From positions 1 to 42,262 of the forward strand of contig JAFGKO010000210.1 of NCBI GenBank assembly GCA_016928525.1: a stretch of DNA of 42,262 bases, written 5' to 3'. The notes under the pieces are model-generated. The model had not been told where the DNA came from. It was given only the letters and a program-made list of their open reading frames with translations, and made no database searches. Below, piece by piece: positions 19,159 to 27,140 of the stretch. A program made the translations under genes and the position numbers. How positions within the stretch are numbered: position 1 is the stretch's first letter; the number at the start of each line of letters is the position of its first letter. The stretch is from Anaerolineales bacterium. Its GTDB lineage: Bacteria > Chloroflexota > Anaerolineae > Anaerolineales > Villigracilaceae.

Positions 19159-19851
19159 TCAGCGCTCTTTGCGCTCGAGCAGTAAGTGACCAAAGGCATA
19201 CAGGAGCAGGTAGATGAACAGGAAAAAGGGCGCGAACAGGCTGAAGAAGATGAGCGAGCGGGGCGTGGGGTTGATCAGGTAGTACAAGGTGAACTGGGCC
19301 AGGTCACCGGGGTTGCCCAGGATGTCCCAGGAGTTCCAGCGCAGGAAGCGCCCCATATAGATGCCGACCGTGGTGAGCGCAGCGACCAGCACCACAAAAC
19401 CCCAGCCGAACCAATGCCCGAATTCGCGCCGGACGATCTCTTGCATCAGGAAGAGCGAAACCATGCCGAGGAACAGGCCGGTGAAGGAAAACCAGATCAG
19501 CAGGATCACATCGTACCAGACCGGGATGTCATTCCCGGCATAACTCAAATGCTGGAAGTCGGTCAGAATGTACGGCGCATTCGGGAAGAAGATCAGCCAC
19601 AGGAAGGCGCTGACCGGGATGATCGCATATAACCAGCGCCGCCGGATAGAAGTGATATACGTCACGTAGGCAATGCCAAACGGGATCCAGGCCAGGAACA
19701 GGTTCCAGATCAGGAAAGAATAATGGATCGAGCCGGTGACGGATGCGCGAAAGCGGAGCATGGCTACGCAGAAGATAGATGCCCCGGCCAGCAAGCCGAA
19801 GATGGTCAGGCGGTATTTGTTAGGGGAGAAATGTTGCAGAAGGGATTTCAT
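19159..19851 (-). CDS. DUF1361 membrane protein (second of tandem pair)
   Basis: A 230-residue multi-pass membrane protein. Family signatures: SFLIWNLFLAWIPFGIAY, LWLIFFPNAPYILTDFQHL, PVWYDVILLIWFSFTG and GRFLRWNSWDILGNPGDL. About six helices are seen. The function of DUF1361 is unknown. It begins 10 bases after the stop of a close paralogue and lacks a strong RBS, so coupling is likely. The conserved NAPY-LTD motif suggests a functional polar site in the membrane. Confidence 0.9.
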   Translation of the reverse strand: MKSLLQHFSPNKYRLTIFGLLAGASIFCVAMLRFRASVTGSIHYSFLIWNLFLAWIPFGIAYVTYITSIRRRWLYAIIPVSAFLWLIFFPNAPYILTDFQHLSYAGNDIPVWYDVILLIWFSFTGLFLGMVSLFLMQEIVRREFGHWFGWGFVVLVAALTTVGIYMGRFLRWNSWDILGNPGDLAQFTLYYLINPTPRSLIFFSLFAPFFLFIYLLLYAFGHLLLERKER

Positions 19852-19861
19852 GACAGTTTAC

Positions 19862-20596
19862 TCATAACTTTGTGGGTGCAATCTGGTCGGGTGTCTCCCG
19901 CGCCCTTGAGCTGTGTTCTTGAAGCATGTGGCTGAACGAATACAGCAGGAGGAAGATGAACAGGAAAAAGAATGTATACAGGAAAGTAAAGGCCGCAAGT
20001 CGCATACTCGGGTCGATCACGATGCCCAGGATCTCCATGGCTGTCTCTGCCGGGTTTTGCAGGATATCCCATGAATTCAGGCGTACGAAGCGTCCAATGT
20101 AGATGCCAAAACTGCTCAGGCCTGAGATCACAAAGACAAAGATCCAGCCTGCCGCCCGTCCGAATTTGCGCAGGATAATGTCGTGCATCAGGTACAGCGA
20201 GATGACACCCAGCAGCATACCTGTCCACGAGCACCATACGACGACGATCACGTCATACCACAACGGCGCTCCGCCAGGTCGCCTCGCCAGGTCCTGGAGA
20301 TCGGTAAGCATGTATGGCGCGTTGGGGTAGAAGATCAGCCATAGAAAAGCAGTGACCGGCAGGATCAGATATAGCCAGTTCCGTCTCCACGAAACGGCAT
20401 GGGTGATATAAGAAAGGATGAACGGGATCCATGCCAGGAACAGGTTCCAGATCAGCCCGAGATGACGGTTGGAATCGCTGTAGGCTACGCGTGCGACGAC
20501 GAGAGCAATACACACCAAGCAGGCAGTATTGATCAGTACAAAGACTGCAATGTTATGTCTGTTGTCATAGAAGTATTTTCTTATTTGGGTATACAT
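19862..20596 (-). CDS. DUF1361 membrane protein (first of tandem pair)
   Basis: A 244-residue paralogue of the next gene, with the same motifs: GLIWNLFLAWIPFILSY, LWLIFYPNAPYMLTDLQDL, PLWYDVIVVVWCSWTG and GRFVRLNSWDILQNPAET. Six or so helices. A local duplication is the simplest origin; divergence is too great for a recent event. No strong SD precedes the ATG. Confidence 0.9.
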   Translation of the reverse strand: MYTQIRKYFYDNRHNIAVFVLINTACLVCIALVVARVAYSDSNRHLGLIWNLFLAWIPFILSYITHAVSWRRNWLYLILPVTAFLWLIFYPNAPYMLTDLQDLARRPGGAPLWYDVIVVVWCSWTGMLLGVISLYLMHDIILRKFGRAAGWIFVFVISGLSSFGIYIGRFVRLNSWDILQNPAETAMEILGIVIDPSMRLAAFTFLYTFFFLFIFLLLYSFSHMLQEHSSRARETPDQIAPTKL

Positions 20597-20615
20597 ACTT
20601 TTTTAAAGTGTCGTA

Positions 20616-20634
20616 GGCGGGTTAAAAACCCGCC
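20616..20634. repeat. short palindrome GGCGGGTT/AACCCGCC
   Basis: Eight-base arms around AAA between the dinB-like stop and the DUF1361 start. On the minus strand no T-run follows. Similar GGTT-AACC palindromes lie at 18309 and 33416. Confidence 0.65.
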
Positions 20635-20647
20635 AAAATTTGTGTTT

Positions 20648-21142
20648 TCAAGGCTCTTCACGCAAAAATACGATCAAGTCAATATCGCCCGGCGAGTGCC
20701 CAAACTCGGTCAACATAGCGGCGGCTTCGCTGCGGTGCTGGGTGCCATGGTTGACCAGGTGAGCCATCAAATGCCAGAGAATATTTTCGCGTGGCTCTCC
20801 TCCGGTCCTGCTATACTCGATGGTATCGTTCAAAGCTTCATCGCTGACAGTCTCTACGAAGCGCATCAGTGCCTGCTCTTCTGCAGTCCAGCGCAGGCGT
20901 AACGATTCAAAGCTGGGAAAATCTTCGGGTTGCAACCATACGGCCGGTGAATGACCTTCCCAGCGCCTGCGCCAGATCCATTCGGCGAACAAGATGTGGA
21001 CCAGCGTGCCGCGCAGCCCGCCGTGGCTGAATGCGGCCGGTGCGAGGAACTGCTCCGCGGTCACTTGCGCCGTGGCGTTCAAGATGCGCGCATTTGCCCA
21101 ACTGTTGTACGCATAGAGCGTCAGAATATCATCTTTGTTCAT
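20648..21142 (-). CDS. DinB-family protein
   Basis: A 164-residue four-helix DinB/YfiT-like protein. The metal-site histidines appear as His49 (GTLVHILFAE) and His132/His136 (NHGTQHRSEAA). Such proteins are metal-dependent and include thiol-dependent transferases; many have no known role. The YNSWANARIL start is typical. Its ATG overlaps the stop of the alpha/beta hydrolase (ATGA), so the two are probably co-translated. Confidence 0.93.
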   Translation of the reverse strand: MNKDDILTLYAYNSWANARILNATAQVTAEQFLAPAAFSHGGLRGTLVHILFAEWIWRRRWEGHSPAVWLQPEDFPSFESLRLRWTAEEQALMRFVETVSDEALNDTIEYSRTGGEPRENILWHLMAHLVNHGTQHRSEAAAMLTEFGHSPGDIDLIVFLREEP

Positions 21143-22017
21143 TTCAGGAACTCCAGCAGGATCGGGTTCACTTCGTCCGGCCTTTCGTAGTGCGGGATAT
21201 GCCCGCAGTGTTCGAAGACGCGTAATTCCGCTTGTGGGATGGCAGCGCGCAGGTCGTTGCTGTGCTCGAAGGGGACGGTTTTATCATCCCGGCCCCAGAG
21301 CAGCAGGGTGGGTGCCCCCAGTTCTCCAACCTTGCGATAGGTGGAGGAGAAATCTCCCAGCATGCCGTTGCGCATGGTTGAAAGGATGGCGCGCATAAAG
21401 CCCTTATATTTCATCGGGACCATGTACTTTTCGACGAAGGCCTTGACGTGTGCTGGATCATAGAAGTCAGATTCGACATCCTTCAGCAGCCGCCCGCGCC
21501 CGAACAGACCGAGAGCCAGCTCGCCGAACCCGGGCGTTGTCAGAGCCTTGAGTATTCTCGGCAACGTGACGGGTCTTGCCCCAGCTGGATCGATCAAAAC
21601 CAGCTTCTGGACCCTCTTGGGAAAGCGCGTTGTGAAGGCGGCTGTGATTGGCCCGCCCATGGAGAGACCCATCAAGCTAATCTGTTCGAAGCCAAGTGTA
21701 TCCAGCAATTCTTTCAATTGCTTGCAAAACAAATCAATGTCATAGCGGACTCGCGGCCGGTCTGAGAAACCTCGCCCGATGAGGTCGTAGCGCAAGACGC
21801 GAAAACCGGATCTGATCAGGAATTCGAAAGTGGGATCCCAGATGAAATAAGGAACGGAGAATCCGTGCACTAACGTTACCGGTTGTCCATTTTCAAGGCC
21901 ATCCAATTCGTAGTGCGTATAACCGTCGGAAAGCTGGACGAAACTACCCGCGCCAACGCGCCGGGCAGTTTCGTTCAGTTCTTTGGTTTCACCAAGATAA
22001 GGGAATGTCCAGGACAT
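21139..22017 (-). CDS. alpha/beta hydrolase
   Basis: A 292-residue alpha/beta hydrolase. The oxyanion region is LVHGFSVPYFIW, the nucleophile Ser lies in GLSMGG, the acid Asp in LLWGRDDKTVP and the His in FEHCGHIPHYERP. The start at 22017 has GCGAGG upstream; a longer open frame runs into repeat DNA and is rejected. No signal peptide, so cytoplasmic. Substrate unknown; similar proteins include esterases and C-C hydrolases. Confidence 0.93.
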   Translation of the reverse strand: MSWTFPYLGETKELNETARRVGAGSFVQLSDGYTHYELDGLENGQPVTLVHGFSVPYFIWDPTFEFLIRSGFRVLRYDLIGRGFSDRPRVRYDIDLFCKQLKELLDTLGFEQISLMGLSMGGPITAAFTTRFPKRVQKLVLIDPAGARPVTLPRILKALTTPGFGELALGLFGRGRLLKDVESDFYDPAHVKAFVEKYMVPMKYKGFMRAILSTMRNGMLGDFSSTYRKVGELGAPTLLLWGRDDKTVPFEHSNDLRAAIPQAELRVFEHCGHIPHYERPDEVNPILLEFLK

Positions 22018-22029
22018 GTTACCTCGCTG

Positions 22030-22106
22030 AACGGAGGGCGTAGCCCGCAGTCGAAGCGCCCTCGTAGGAGGCACCCTTCGGTCGCGCTGCGCTCCGCTCA
22101 GGGAGA
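22030..22106. repeat. GGGCGTAGCC / GCTCCGCTCAGG dispersed repeat
   Basis: Contains GAGGGCG and CGCCCTC arms plus CCTTCGGTCGCGC and GCTCCGCTCAGG words that also occur within the repeat at 5323-5440. It fills the gap between the xdh-type large subunit and the hydrolase. Confidence 0.55.
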
Positions 22107-22111
22107 AATAA

Positions 22112-24289
22112 TTATATCTTCCCCAGCCCGCGCAGGATGCGTTCCGGCGTAAGCGGGAACTCGTCGTACCACACGCCGGTGGCGTCATGCACTGCCGCCG
22201 CGATGGCTGCCGCGGTGGGTAGGAAAGGCAGTTCGCCCACGCCGTGCGCCCCCCAGGGACCGATCGGGTCGGGCACTTCGAGGATGACCGATTCCACCTT
22301 CTCCGGGATGTCCCAGATGGTCGGAATGAGATAAGTGCTGAGTTGGTCGGTCAGCACATAGCCGTCTTTGGTCTTGTAGTCCTCCAGCATGGCGTAGCCC
22401 TGCGCCTGGACGACGCCGCCCTCGATTTGGCCTACCACCAGGTCAGGGTTGATGGCCTTGCCGAGATCATCTGCTGCGACGATACGCAGCACACGCATGT
22501 GTCCTGTCTCGGTGTCCACTTCCACTTCCGCGGCCTGGGCTGAATAGGCGTAGGCAAAATTGGGCATGGAGTGGCCGGTCTCTTTGTCAAAAGGTGTGGT
22601 GGGCGGCGCCAGGTACTTGAACTCCCCGATGGCCGGGCGTTCCTCGGACACCCATTTTTTTAGGGCAGCTTTCGCCGCGCCGCGTATGGCGTTGCCGGAC
22701 ATGAAGGTCATGCGCGAAGCGGAGACGGAGCCGGGGTTGCCCATGATGGCTGAATCGGAAGTGACCAAGGTCACTTTTTCGAGCGGAACGCCGGTGGCTT
22801 CAGCCACCATCTGTGTCATGACAGTATGCGTGCCCTGGCCGACTTCAGCAGAAGCGTGCAGCAGAACGACCTGATCGATTGTGCTTTTGCCGTGCAGTTC
22901 GACCCGCGCCCAGCAATTTTCTTGGTATCCAAACGAGAAGCCGACGTTTTTGAACCCGGCCGCGAAACCCCGTCCACGGACGAGGTGGCCGCCCGTTTGT
23001 TTTTTATAATTCGACCAGTCGAACTTATCGGCAGCGGCCTGGATCACTTCGGGGATGCTGACCGGGCCGGGAGCCGGGGTGCCAACTGCGAGCGTGAGTC
23101 CGTTGCGCAGGGCATTCTTCAGACGAAACTCGACCGGGTCCATGCCCAGCTTTTCGGCCAGCTTGTCCATCTGCAGTTCGGCCATATACAGCGCTTGCGG
23201 CGCGCCAAATCCGCGGAAGGCCGCGCCGGGCACGTTGTTGGTATACACGCCGTACACGTCGCTTTTGACGTTGGGGATGAAGTACGGGCCGATGCAAGTG
23301 ATGGCAGAATTGCCCAAAACCTTATTGGTGGTGTACATATAAGCGCCGGCATCGCCGATCATCTCGATTTCGGCGGCAACTAATTTGCCATCTTTCGTCG
23401 CGCCCCACTTGCCGCGCACGAGGGTGGCGTGCCGTTTACCGTGCCCGATGATGGATTCCTGGCGGCTCCAGATGATGCGTACCGGGCGCTGGAGTTTCCA
23501 GGCCGCCAGCGCCAGCGCGATTTGTACGGACATGTCCTCGCGTCCGCCAAAAGCGCCGCCAATGGCCGGGTAGACCACCCGCACGTTTTCATCTGGTAGT
23601 CCGAGCGCGTGTGCAATCTGTTCGCGATCGGCGTGTGTCCACTGGCCGCCAGCCTTGACGGTCACATGTCCATCGTTATCGATGTAGGCCAGACCAGCCT
23701 CCGGCTGCAGATAGGCGTGTTCTTGCACGGGTGTACGGTATTCGCCTTCGACGATTACATCCGCCTGTTCGAACCCGGCTTTGATGTCGCCTTTGCGGAT
23801 CTTGTAATGCACGCAGATGTTGGAGTCGTTGATCTCTGCATGTACGCGCGGGGCGTCTGGCTGCATGGCTGCTTCCGCGTCGGTGACCACGGGCAGGTCT
23901 TCGTATTCGACCTCGATCAGCGCGCGCGCGGCAGCAGCTTGCGCTTCCGTCTGCGCGACGATGACAGCCACCTGGTCGCCTACAAAGCGGACCACGTCCG
24001 CGCCTTCTTTGGAGGAACCCGGTCCGCACAGTACGGGTTGGTCCCGCCATTGCAGGCCGTACTCATTGACCGGGATGTCTGCGGCGGTGTAGATGGCAAC
24101 CACACCGGGCGCACCCTGGGCATGATCAAGCAGGATGCGTTTGATGCGCGCATGTGGACGCCCGGCAAACAAAATTTTCATGTGCAGCATGCCCCTCATA
24201 GACAGGTCGCCGGAATAGGGCGTTTCGCCTGTCACTTTACCCAGGGCATCCACACGAGGGGTAGACTTGCCGACAACTTTTGTGGTCAT
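22112..24289 (-). CDS. xanthine dehydrogenase-family molybdopterin-binding subunit
   Basis: A 725-residue large subunit that binds the molybdenum cofactor and substrate. The N-terminal KSTPRVDALGKVTGETPYSG is the family start. Cofactor motifs include GAFGGRED, FRGFGAPQALYMAELQMDKL, VGQGTHTVMTQM and AINPDLVVGQIEGG. The likely catalytic glutamate is Glu686 in GVGELP. With the FAD/FeS gene upstream it should form a complete hydroxylase. Substrate (purine, nicotinate, aldehyde or other) cannot be told. YqeB and YqeC nearby hint that the cofactor carries selenium. RBS is weak. Confidence 0.95.
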   Translation of the reverse strand: MTTKVVGKSTPRVDALGKVTGETPYSGDLSMRGMLHMKILFAGRPHARIKRILLDHAQGAPGVVAIYTAADIPVNEYGLQWRDQPVLCGPGSSKEGADVVRFVGDQVAVIVAQTEAQAAAARALIEVEYEDLPVVTDAEAAMQPDAPRVHAEINDSNICVHYKIRKGDIKAGFEQADVIVEGEYRTPVQEHAYLQPEAGLAYIDNDGHVTVKAGGQWTHADREQIAHALGLPDENVRVVYPAIGGAFGGREDMSVQIALALAAWKLQRPVRIIWSRQESIIGHGKRHATLVRGKWGATKDGKLVAAEIEMIGDAGAYMYTTNKVLGNSAITCIGPYFIPNVKSDVYGVYTNNVPGAAFRGFGAPQALYMAELQMDKLAEKLGMDPVEFRLKNALRNGLTLAVGTPAPGPVSIPEVIQAAADKFDWSNYKKQTGGHLVRGRGFAAGFKNVGFSFGYQENCWARVELHGKSTIDQVVLLHASAEVGQGTHTVMTQMVAEATGVPLEKVTLVTSDSAIMGNPGSVSASRMTFMSGNAIRGAAKAALKKWVSEERPAIGEFKYLAPPTTPFDKETGHSMPNFAYAYSAQAAEVEVDTETGHMRVLRIVAADDLGKAINPDLVVGQIEGGVVQAQGYAMLEDYKTKDGYVLTDQLSTYLIPTIWDIPEKVESVILEVPDPIGPWGAHGVGELPFLPTAAAIAAAVHDATGVWYDEFPLTPERILRGLGKI

Positions 24290-24380
24290 ATGATTAATGC
24301 CCGATCAGTGTAATTTTGATTGATAGATTTTCCCTATGCGTACTGTAATTGTCGTTCATCATAGTCAAATTTTCCGGGTA

Positions 24381-24797
24381 CTAGCGCTTGTACTTTTTGA
24401 TTTTGACTTTGGGCGGCGGTGCATCCATAGGGCCATAGCGCGATGGGGCGACTGCCCGATACATGACGGCATACACCAGAGAAAAGATGCCGCCGAGAAT
24501 GATGATGAACACGACGGTTAGCATCAAGGTAGCAAAGATGGCGTAGCGCCCAAACAGGAACTGGATGGCTTCTGCCAGTACAGGGGCATACCATAACCAA
24601 CTTGGAACTTGGGGAGTAAAAAGCAACTGTTGAGGTACCAATCCGCGGTTAAGAAGGAAAGGCATCAACAAGCTTGCTGCGGCAAACGAAAGAATGGGCA
24701 CAAGGACGAGGATCGCGCAACCAATCCCGCGCCAGATGGGATGTAGCTGTTTATTCTTTGAGATGGGATCCCTGGTCTCCCGTCGGTATTTTCCCAT
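24381..24797 (-). CDS. small membrane protein within the hydroxylase cluster
   Basis: A 138-residue protein with about two or three hydrophobic helices (22-48, perhaps 66-83, and 86-113), a basic N-terminus and a Lys-rich C-tail (PPPKVKIKKYKR). AAGGGAG precedes the ATG. It sits between the two hydroxylase genes with short gaps. No family recognised. A role in attaching the enzyme to the membrane is inference from position only. Confidence 0.75.
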   Translation of the reverse strand: MGKYRRETRDPISKNKQLHPIWRGIGCAILVLVPILSFAAASLLMPFLLNRGLVPQQLLFTPQVPSWLWYAPVLAEAIQFLFGRYAIFATLMLTVVFIIILGGIFSLVYAVMYRAVAPSRYGPMDAPPPKVKIKKYKR

Positions 24798-24811
24798 GAT
24801 GGTGCTCCCTT

Positions 24812-26224
24812 CTATGCCTTCAATTTACTGGCATCTTCGATCGCTTGCACGATCTTATAGTAACCGGTACAGCGACACAAGTTGCCTGTGATGGCCTGCT
24901 CGATCTCGTTGCGTGTGGGATTCGGGCGTTCTTCCAGCAGTTTTGCCGCCGACATCAGGAAACCCGGTGTGCAGTATCCGCATTGGACGGCGCCGTCGTT
25001 GATGAAGGCCTGCTGCACCGGATGGAGCTGTTCGCCATGCGCCAACCCTTCGATGGTTACGATTTCAGCGCCGTGCGCGCGTGGTGCGGGCACCAGGCAG
25101 GCCATCACGGCTTTGCCATCCAGGAAGACCGTGCAGGCTCCGCATTCACCTTCGGCGCAGCCCTCTTTGGTGCCGATCAGTTCACCTTCTTCACGCAGCA
25201 GGCGCAGCAGGGTTTTGTCGTGGCCGCTGGTAAAGGTGTATTTCTTTCCATTGATGGTAGTCTCGATTGGACTTTCTGGAAAGGCTTGCGCTGATTGCTG
25301 ACTGCTGATAGCTGATTGTTCTTTCCCCCATAACAGAACCAGGTCAGACGGGATCCCGGCCTGCTTCTCGCCCTTGAGCAGTGACCGTAGCCCGCGCGCC
25401 GTGCAAACACGCACCATCTCACGGCGGTAGGCCGCCGAGCCACGGATGTCGTCGATTGGGCGGGAGGCTTCCATCGCTAAGCGGGCGGCTTCTGCGATAA
25501 TTGCCTCGGTCAACTCTTTACCTGCCAGATATTTCTCCGCTTCCTCGGCATGGATGATGGTGGGCGCAACCGCTCCCAGCGCGATGGAAGCCGAAGTAAC
25601 GGTGGCAGTTTCGAGCCCTAGTACGACCGCGACGTTGATAACAGAGATGGCTTGCGCGCGCCGCAGCGCCAGCTTGATGAACGTCCCTTGTTGGCTTTTC
25701 TTCAAGGCTGGGAAGGCGATGTCCACCAGGATTTCGTCTGGCTGCATAACAATCTTGCGCACGCCGGTGTAGAAGTCGCGCAGCATCACTTTGCGCTCAC
25801 CGCGCGTCGAGGCCAGTACCACCCAGGCGCCCAACGCCATCAGGGGTGTGATGGTGTCATTGGCGGGCGAAGCGGTGATGAGATTGCCAGCTACCGTGCC
25901 GCGATTGCGGATTTGGGGCGCGCCCACTTCCCAGGCGGCGCGAGCCAACGGAAAGGCACGTTCGCGGATGAGCTTGGAAGCCGCGCAATGGTTGTGCGTA
26001 ACCATCGGTCCCAAATGGATGATATCGTCCTCGTCCAGTGTGATCTGGTCGAGGCCGGGGATGCGGGTGATGTCGATCAGGGTATGGATGCCTCGGCGCA
26101 CACCGCGCTCGAGTTCCAGGATCAGGTCGGTTGCTCCGGCCACGATGCGGGCGCCTTCCCCCTTTTCGTTCAGCAGGCGGATTGCCTCCTCTGTGGTAGC
26201 CGCGTTGTAATACTCATGCCACAT
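24812..26224 (-). CDS. fused FAD-binding and [2Fe-2S] subunit of xanthine dehydrogenase-type enzyme
   Basis: A 470-residue fusion. Residues 1-290 are the FAD subunit (RIVAGATDLILEL at 26-38; RGTVAGNLITASPANDT at 108-124). Residues 318-470 are the iron-sulfur subunit with eight cysteines for two [2Fe-2S] clusters: Cys356, 361, 364, 376 and Cys415, 418, 450, 452. The usual genes are separate; here residues 301-316, rich in Ser/Gln/Ala, form the joint and are encoded by TCAGC-type repeat DNA. It carries electrons from the molybdenum site to FAD and an acceptor. RBS AAGGA. Confidence 0.93.
   Translation of the reverse strand: MWHEYYNAATTEEAIRLLNEKGEGARIVAGATDLILELERGVRRGIHTLIDITRIPGLDQITLDEDDIIHLGPMVTHNHCAASKLIRERAFPLARAAWEVGAPQIRNRGTVAGNLITASPANDTITPLMALGAWVVLASTRGERKVMLRDFYTGVRKIVMQPDEILVDIAFPALKKSQQGTFIKLALRRAQAISVINVAVVLGLETATVTSASIALGAVAPTIIHAEEAEKYLAGKELTEAIIAEAARLAMEASRPIDDIRGSAAYRREMVRVCTARGLRSLLKGEKQAGIPSDLVLLWGKEQSAISSQQSAQAFPESPIETTINGKKYTFTSGHDKTLLRLLREEGELIGTKEGCAEGECGACTVFLDGKAVMACLVPAPRAHGAEIVTIEGLAHGEQLHPVQQAFINDGAVQCGYCTPGFLMSAAKLLEERPNPTRNEIEQAITGNLCRCTGYYKIVQAIEDASKLKA
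25277..25324 (-). repeat. TCAGC-type simple repeat encoding the fusion linker
   Basis: On the minus strand, variants of CAATCAGC, TATCAGCAG and TCAGCAATCAGC repeat in frame. They encode Ser/Gln/Ala-rich residues between the FAD and FeS parts of the fusion. Confidence 0.75.
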
Positions 26225-26249
26225 AGGCCTTCCTTTTTATTATTCACCA

Positions 26250-26338
26250 ATGTCATTGCGAGACGGTGGTCTTCCGTCGAAGCAATCTCCTGTTTCAGAG
26301 AGGAGATTGCTTCGGGGCTACGCCACTCGCAATGACAT
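26250..26338. repeat. TGTCATTGCGAG-type palindromic repeat (copy 2)
   Basis: Perfect terminal arms ATGTCATTGCGAG (26250-26262) and CTCGCAATGACAT (26326-26338), with an inner stem CGAAGCAATCTCC (26278-26290) and GGAGATTGCTTCG (26302-26314). The layout resembles a non-autonomous palindromic element. Confidence 0.9.
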
Positions 26339-26355
26339 ATATCTAAAATTGTTGC

Positions 26356-26880
26356 TTATTGGCCGCCGCCGTTGATCATCTCATAACGGCGATCAAAGGT
26401 GGTAACGGCTTCGCGTGCCAGGCTGATCAGGTTGCGGATAGCGGCTTTCAGGCCATCTTCGTCCCCCATGCTGGCTTCGAGGTTGTCCAGCGCGCGACCG
26501 ATTTGCTCGGCCACATCGAAGAAGGCCAGGTCGAATTGATACAATTGTGCCAACTCGGTTTCCTTGATCTTGACCGCATCGAAGAAGCCGGCGTAGCCGT
26601 ATGTCGCGGTACGGATTTTGTCCGCAAAGGTGCGTAGTTTGATGGCAGCCTGTTCCATATCGTCCATCAGCGCGATCATGCCTGCGTTCACCATGTCAGT
26701 CTGGATGTTCGAAGTGCGCTTCCATAACTCTTCGAAACGGTCTGCCACCGATTCACGCAACAGCTTGTCAGCGGCGCGGCGGTTCTGGCGCTCGACGTAG
26801 CCGCTGAAACCGGGGATTTTCGAGGCCAGTTGTTTTACGAAATCCATCTGGCTGCTTACTTTGTCGAATAAATCGCTCAT
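26356..26880 (-). CDS. helical cytoplasmic protein, unknown function
   Basis: A 174-residue, probably all-helical protein (DFVKQLASKIPGFSGYVERQ; LRTFADKIRTATYGYAGFFD). The RBS AGGAGG is excellent. Motif-like stretches such as KIPGFSGYVERQNRRAADK seem typical of a clade-restricted family I do not know by name. A strong promoter precedes it, so it may be well expressed. A coiled-coil or scaffolding role is possible but unproven. Confidence 0.78.
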   Translation of the reverse strand: MSDLFDKVSSQMDFVKQLASKIPGFSGYVERQNRRAADKLLRESVADRFEELWKRTSNIQTDMVNAGMIALMDDMEQAAIKLRTFADKIRTATYGYAGFFDAVKIKETELAQLYQFDLAFFDVAEQIGRALDNLEASMGDEDGLKAAIRNLISLAREAVTTFDRRYEMINGGGQ

Positions 26881-26968
26881 GTGTGCCTCCTGCCACTATA
26901 TACGCTTTGTAAGGCGCTTGAGTCTCTCCTTTGGAAGAAGAGGCTTGACCCTGAAGCTCAATAGTTCG

Positions 26969-26997
26969 ATTATAGCCTCACTTAGGGTCAAGTGCAA
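26969..26997 (-). promoter_or_regulatory. promoter of the 174-residue gene
   Basis: On the minus strand TTGCAC (26997-26992), a 17-base spacer and TATAAT (26974-26969). The inverted repeat CTTGACCCT/AGGGTCAAG (26944-26952, 26984-26992) spans it, one arm lying in the spacer. Confidence 0.72.
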
Positions 26998-27009
26998 CCG
27001 GGTCGCTGG

Positions 27010-27018
27010 TGTTATAAT
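27010..27018 (+). promoter_or_regulatory. extended -10 promoter of aldolase gene
   Basis: TGTTATAAT, a TGn-extended -10 with perfect TATAAT at 27013-27018 and no good -35. Transcript start would be near 27025, giving a leader of about 115 bases. Confidence 0.6.
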
Positions 27019-27080
27019 TCGTTAGCTTTATTGGACACGGAAAACACGTGCTAACAGCAAATTATGGAATTTGATGTTTT

Positions 27081-27107
27081 GCGGATGGTCCGAAGCCATC
27101 CGCTTTT
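27081..27107 (+). terminator. terminator-like hairpin in aldolase leader
   Basis: GCGGATGG (27081-27088) pairs with CCATCCGC (27096-27103), followed by TTTTG. It lies inside the leader and within a 15-codon frame (27064-27111). It could attenuate the aldolase gene; its T-run is short. Confidence 0.5.
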
Positions 27108-27140
27108 GTAAGACCTACTAAATCTTGTACTGGAGTAACC

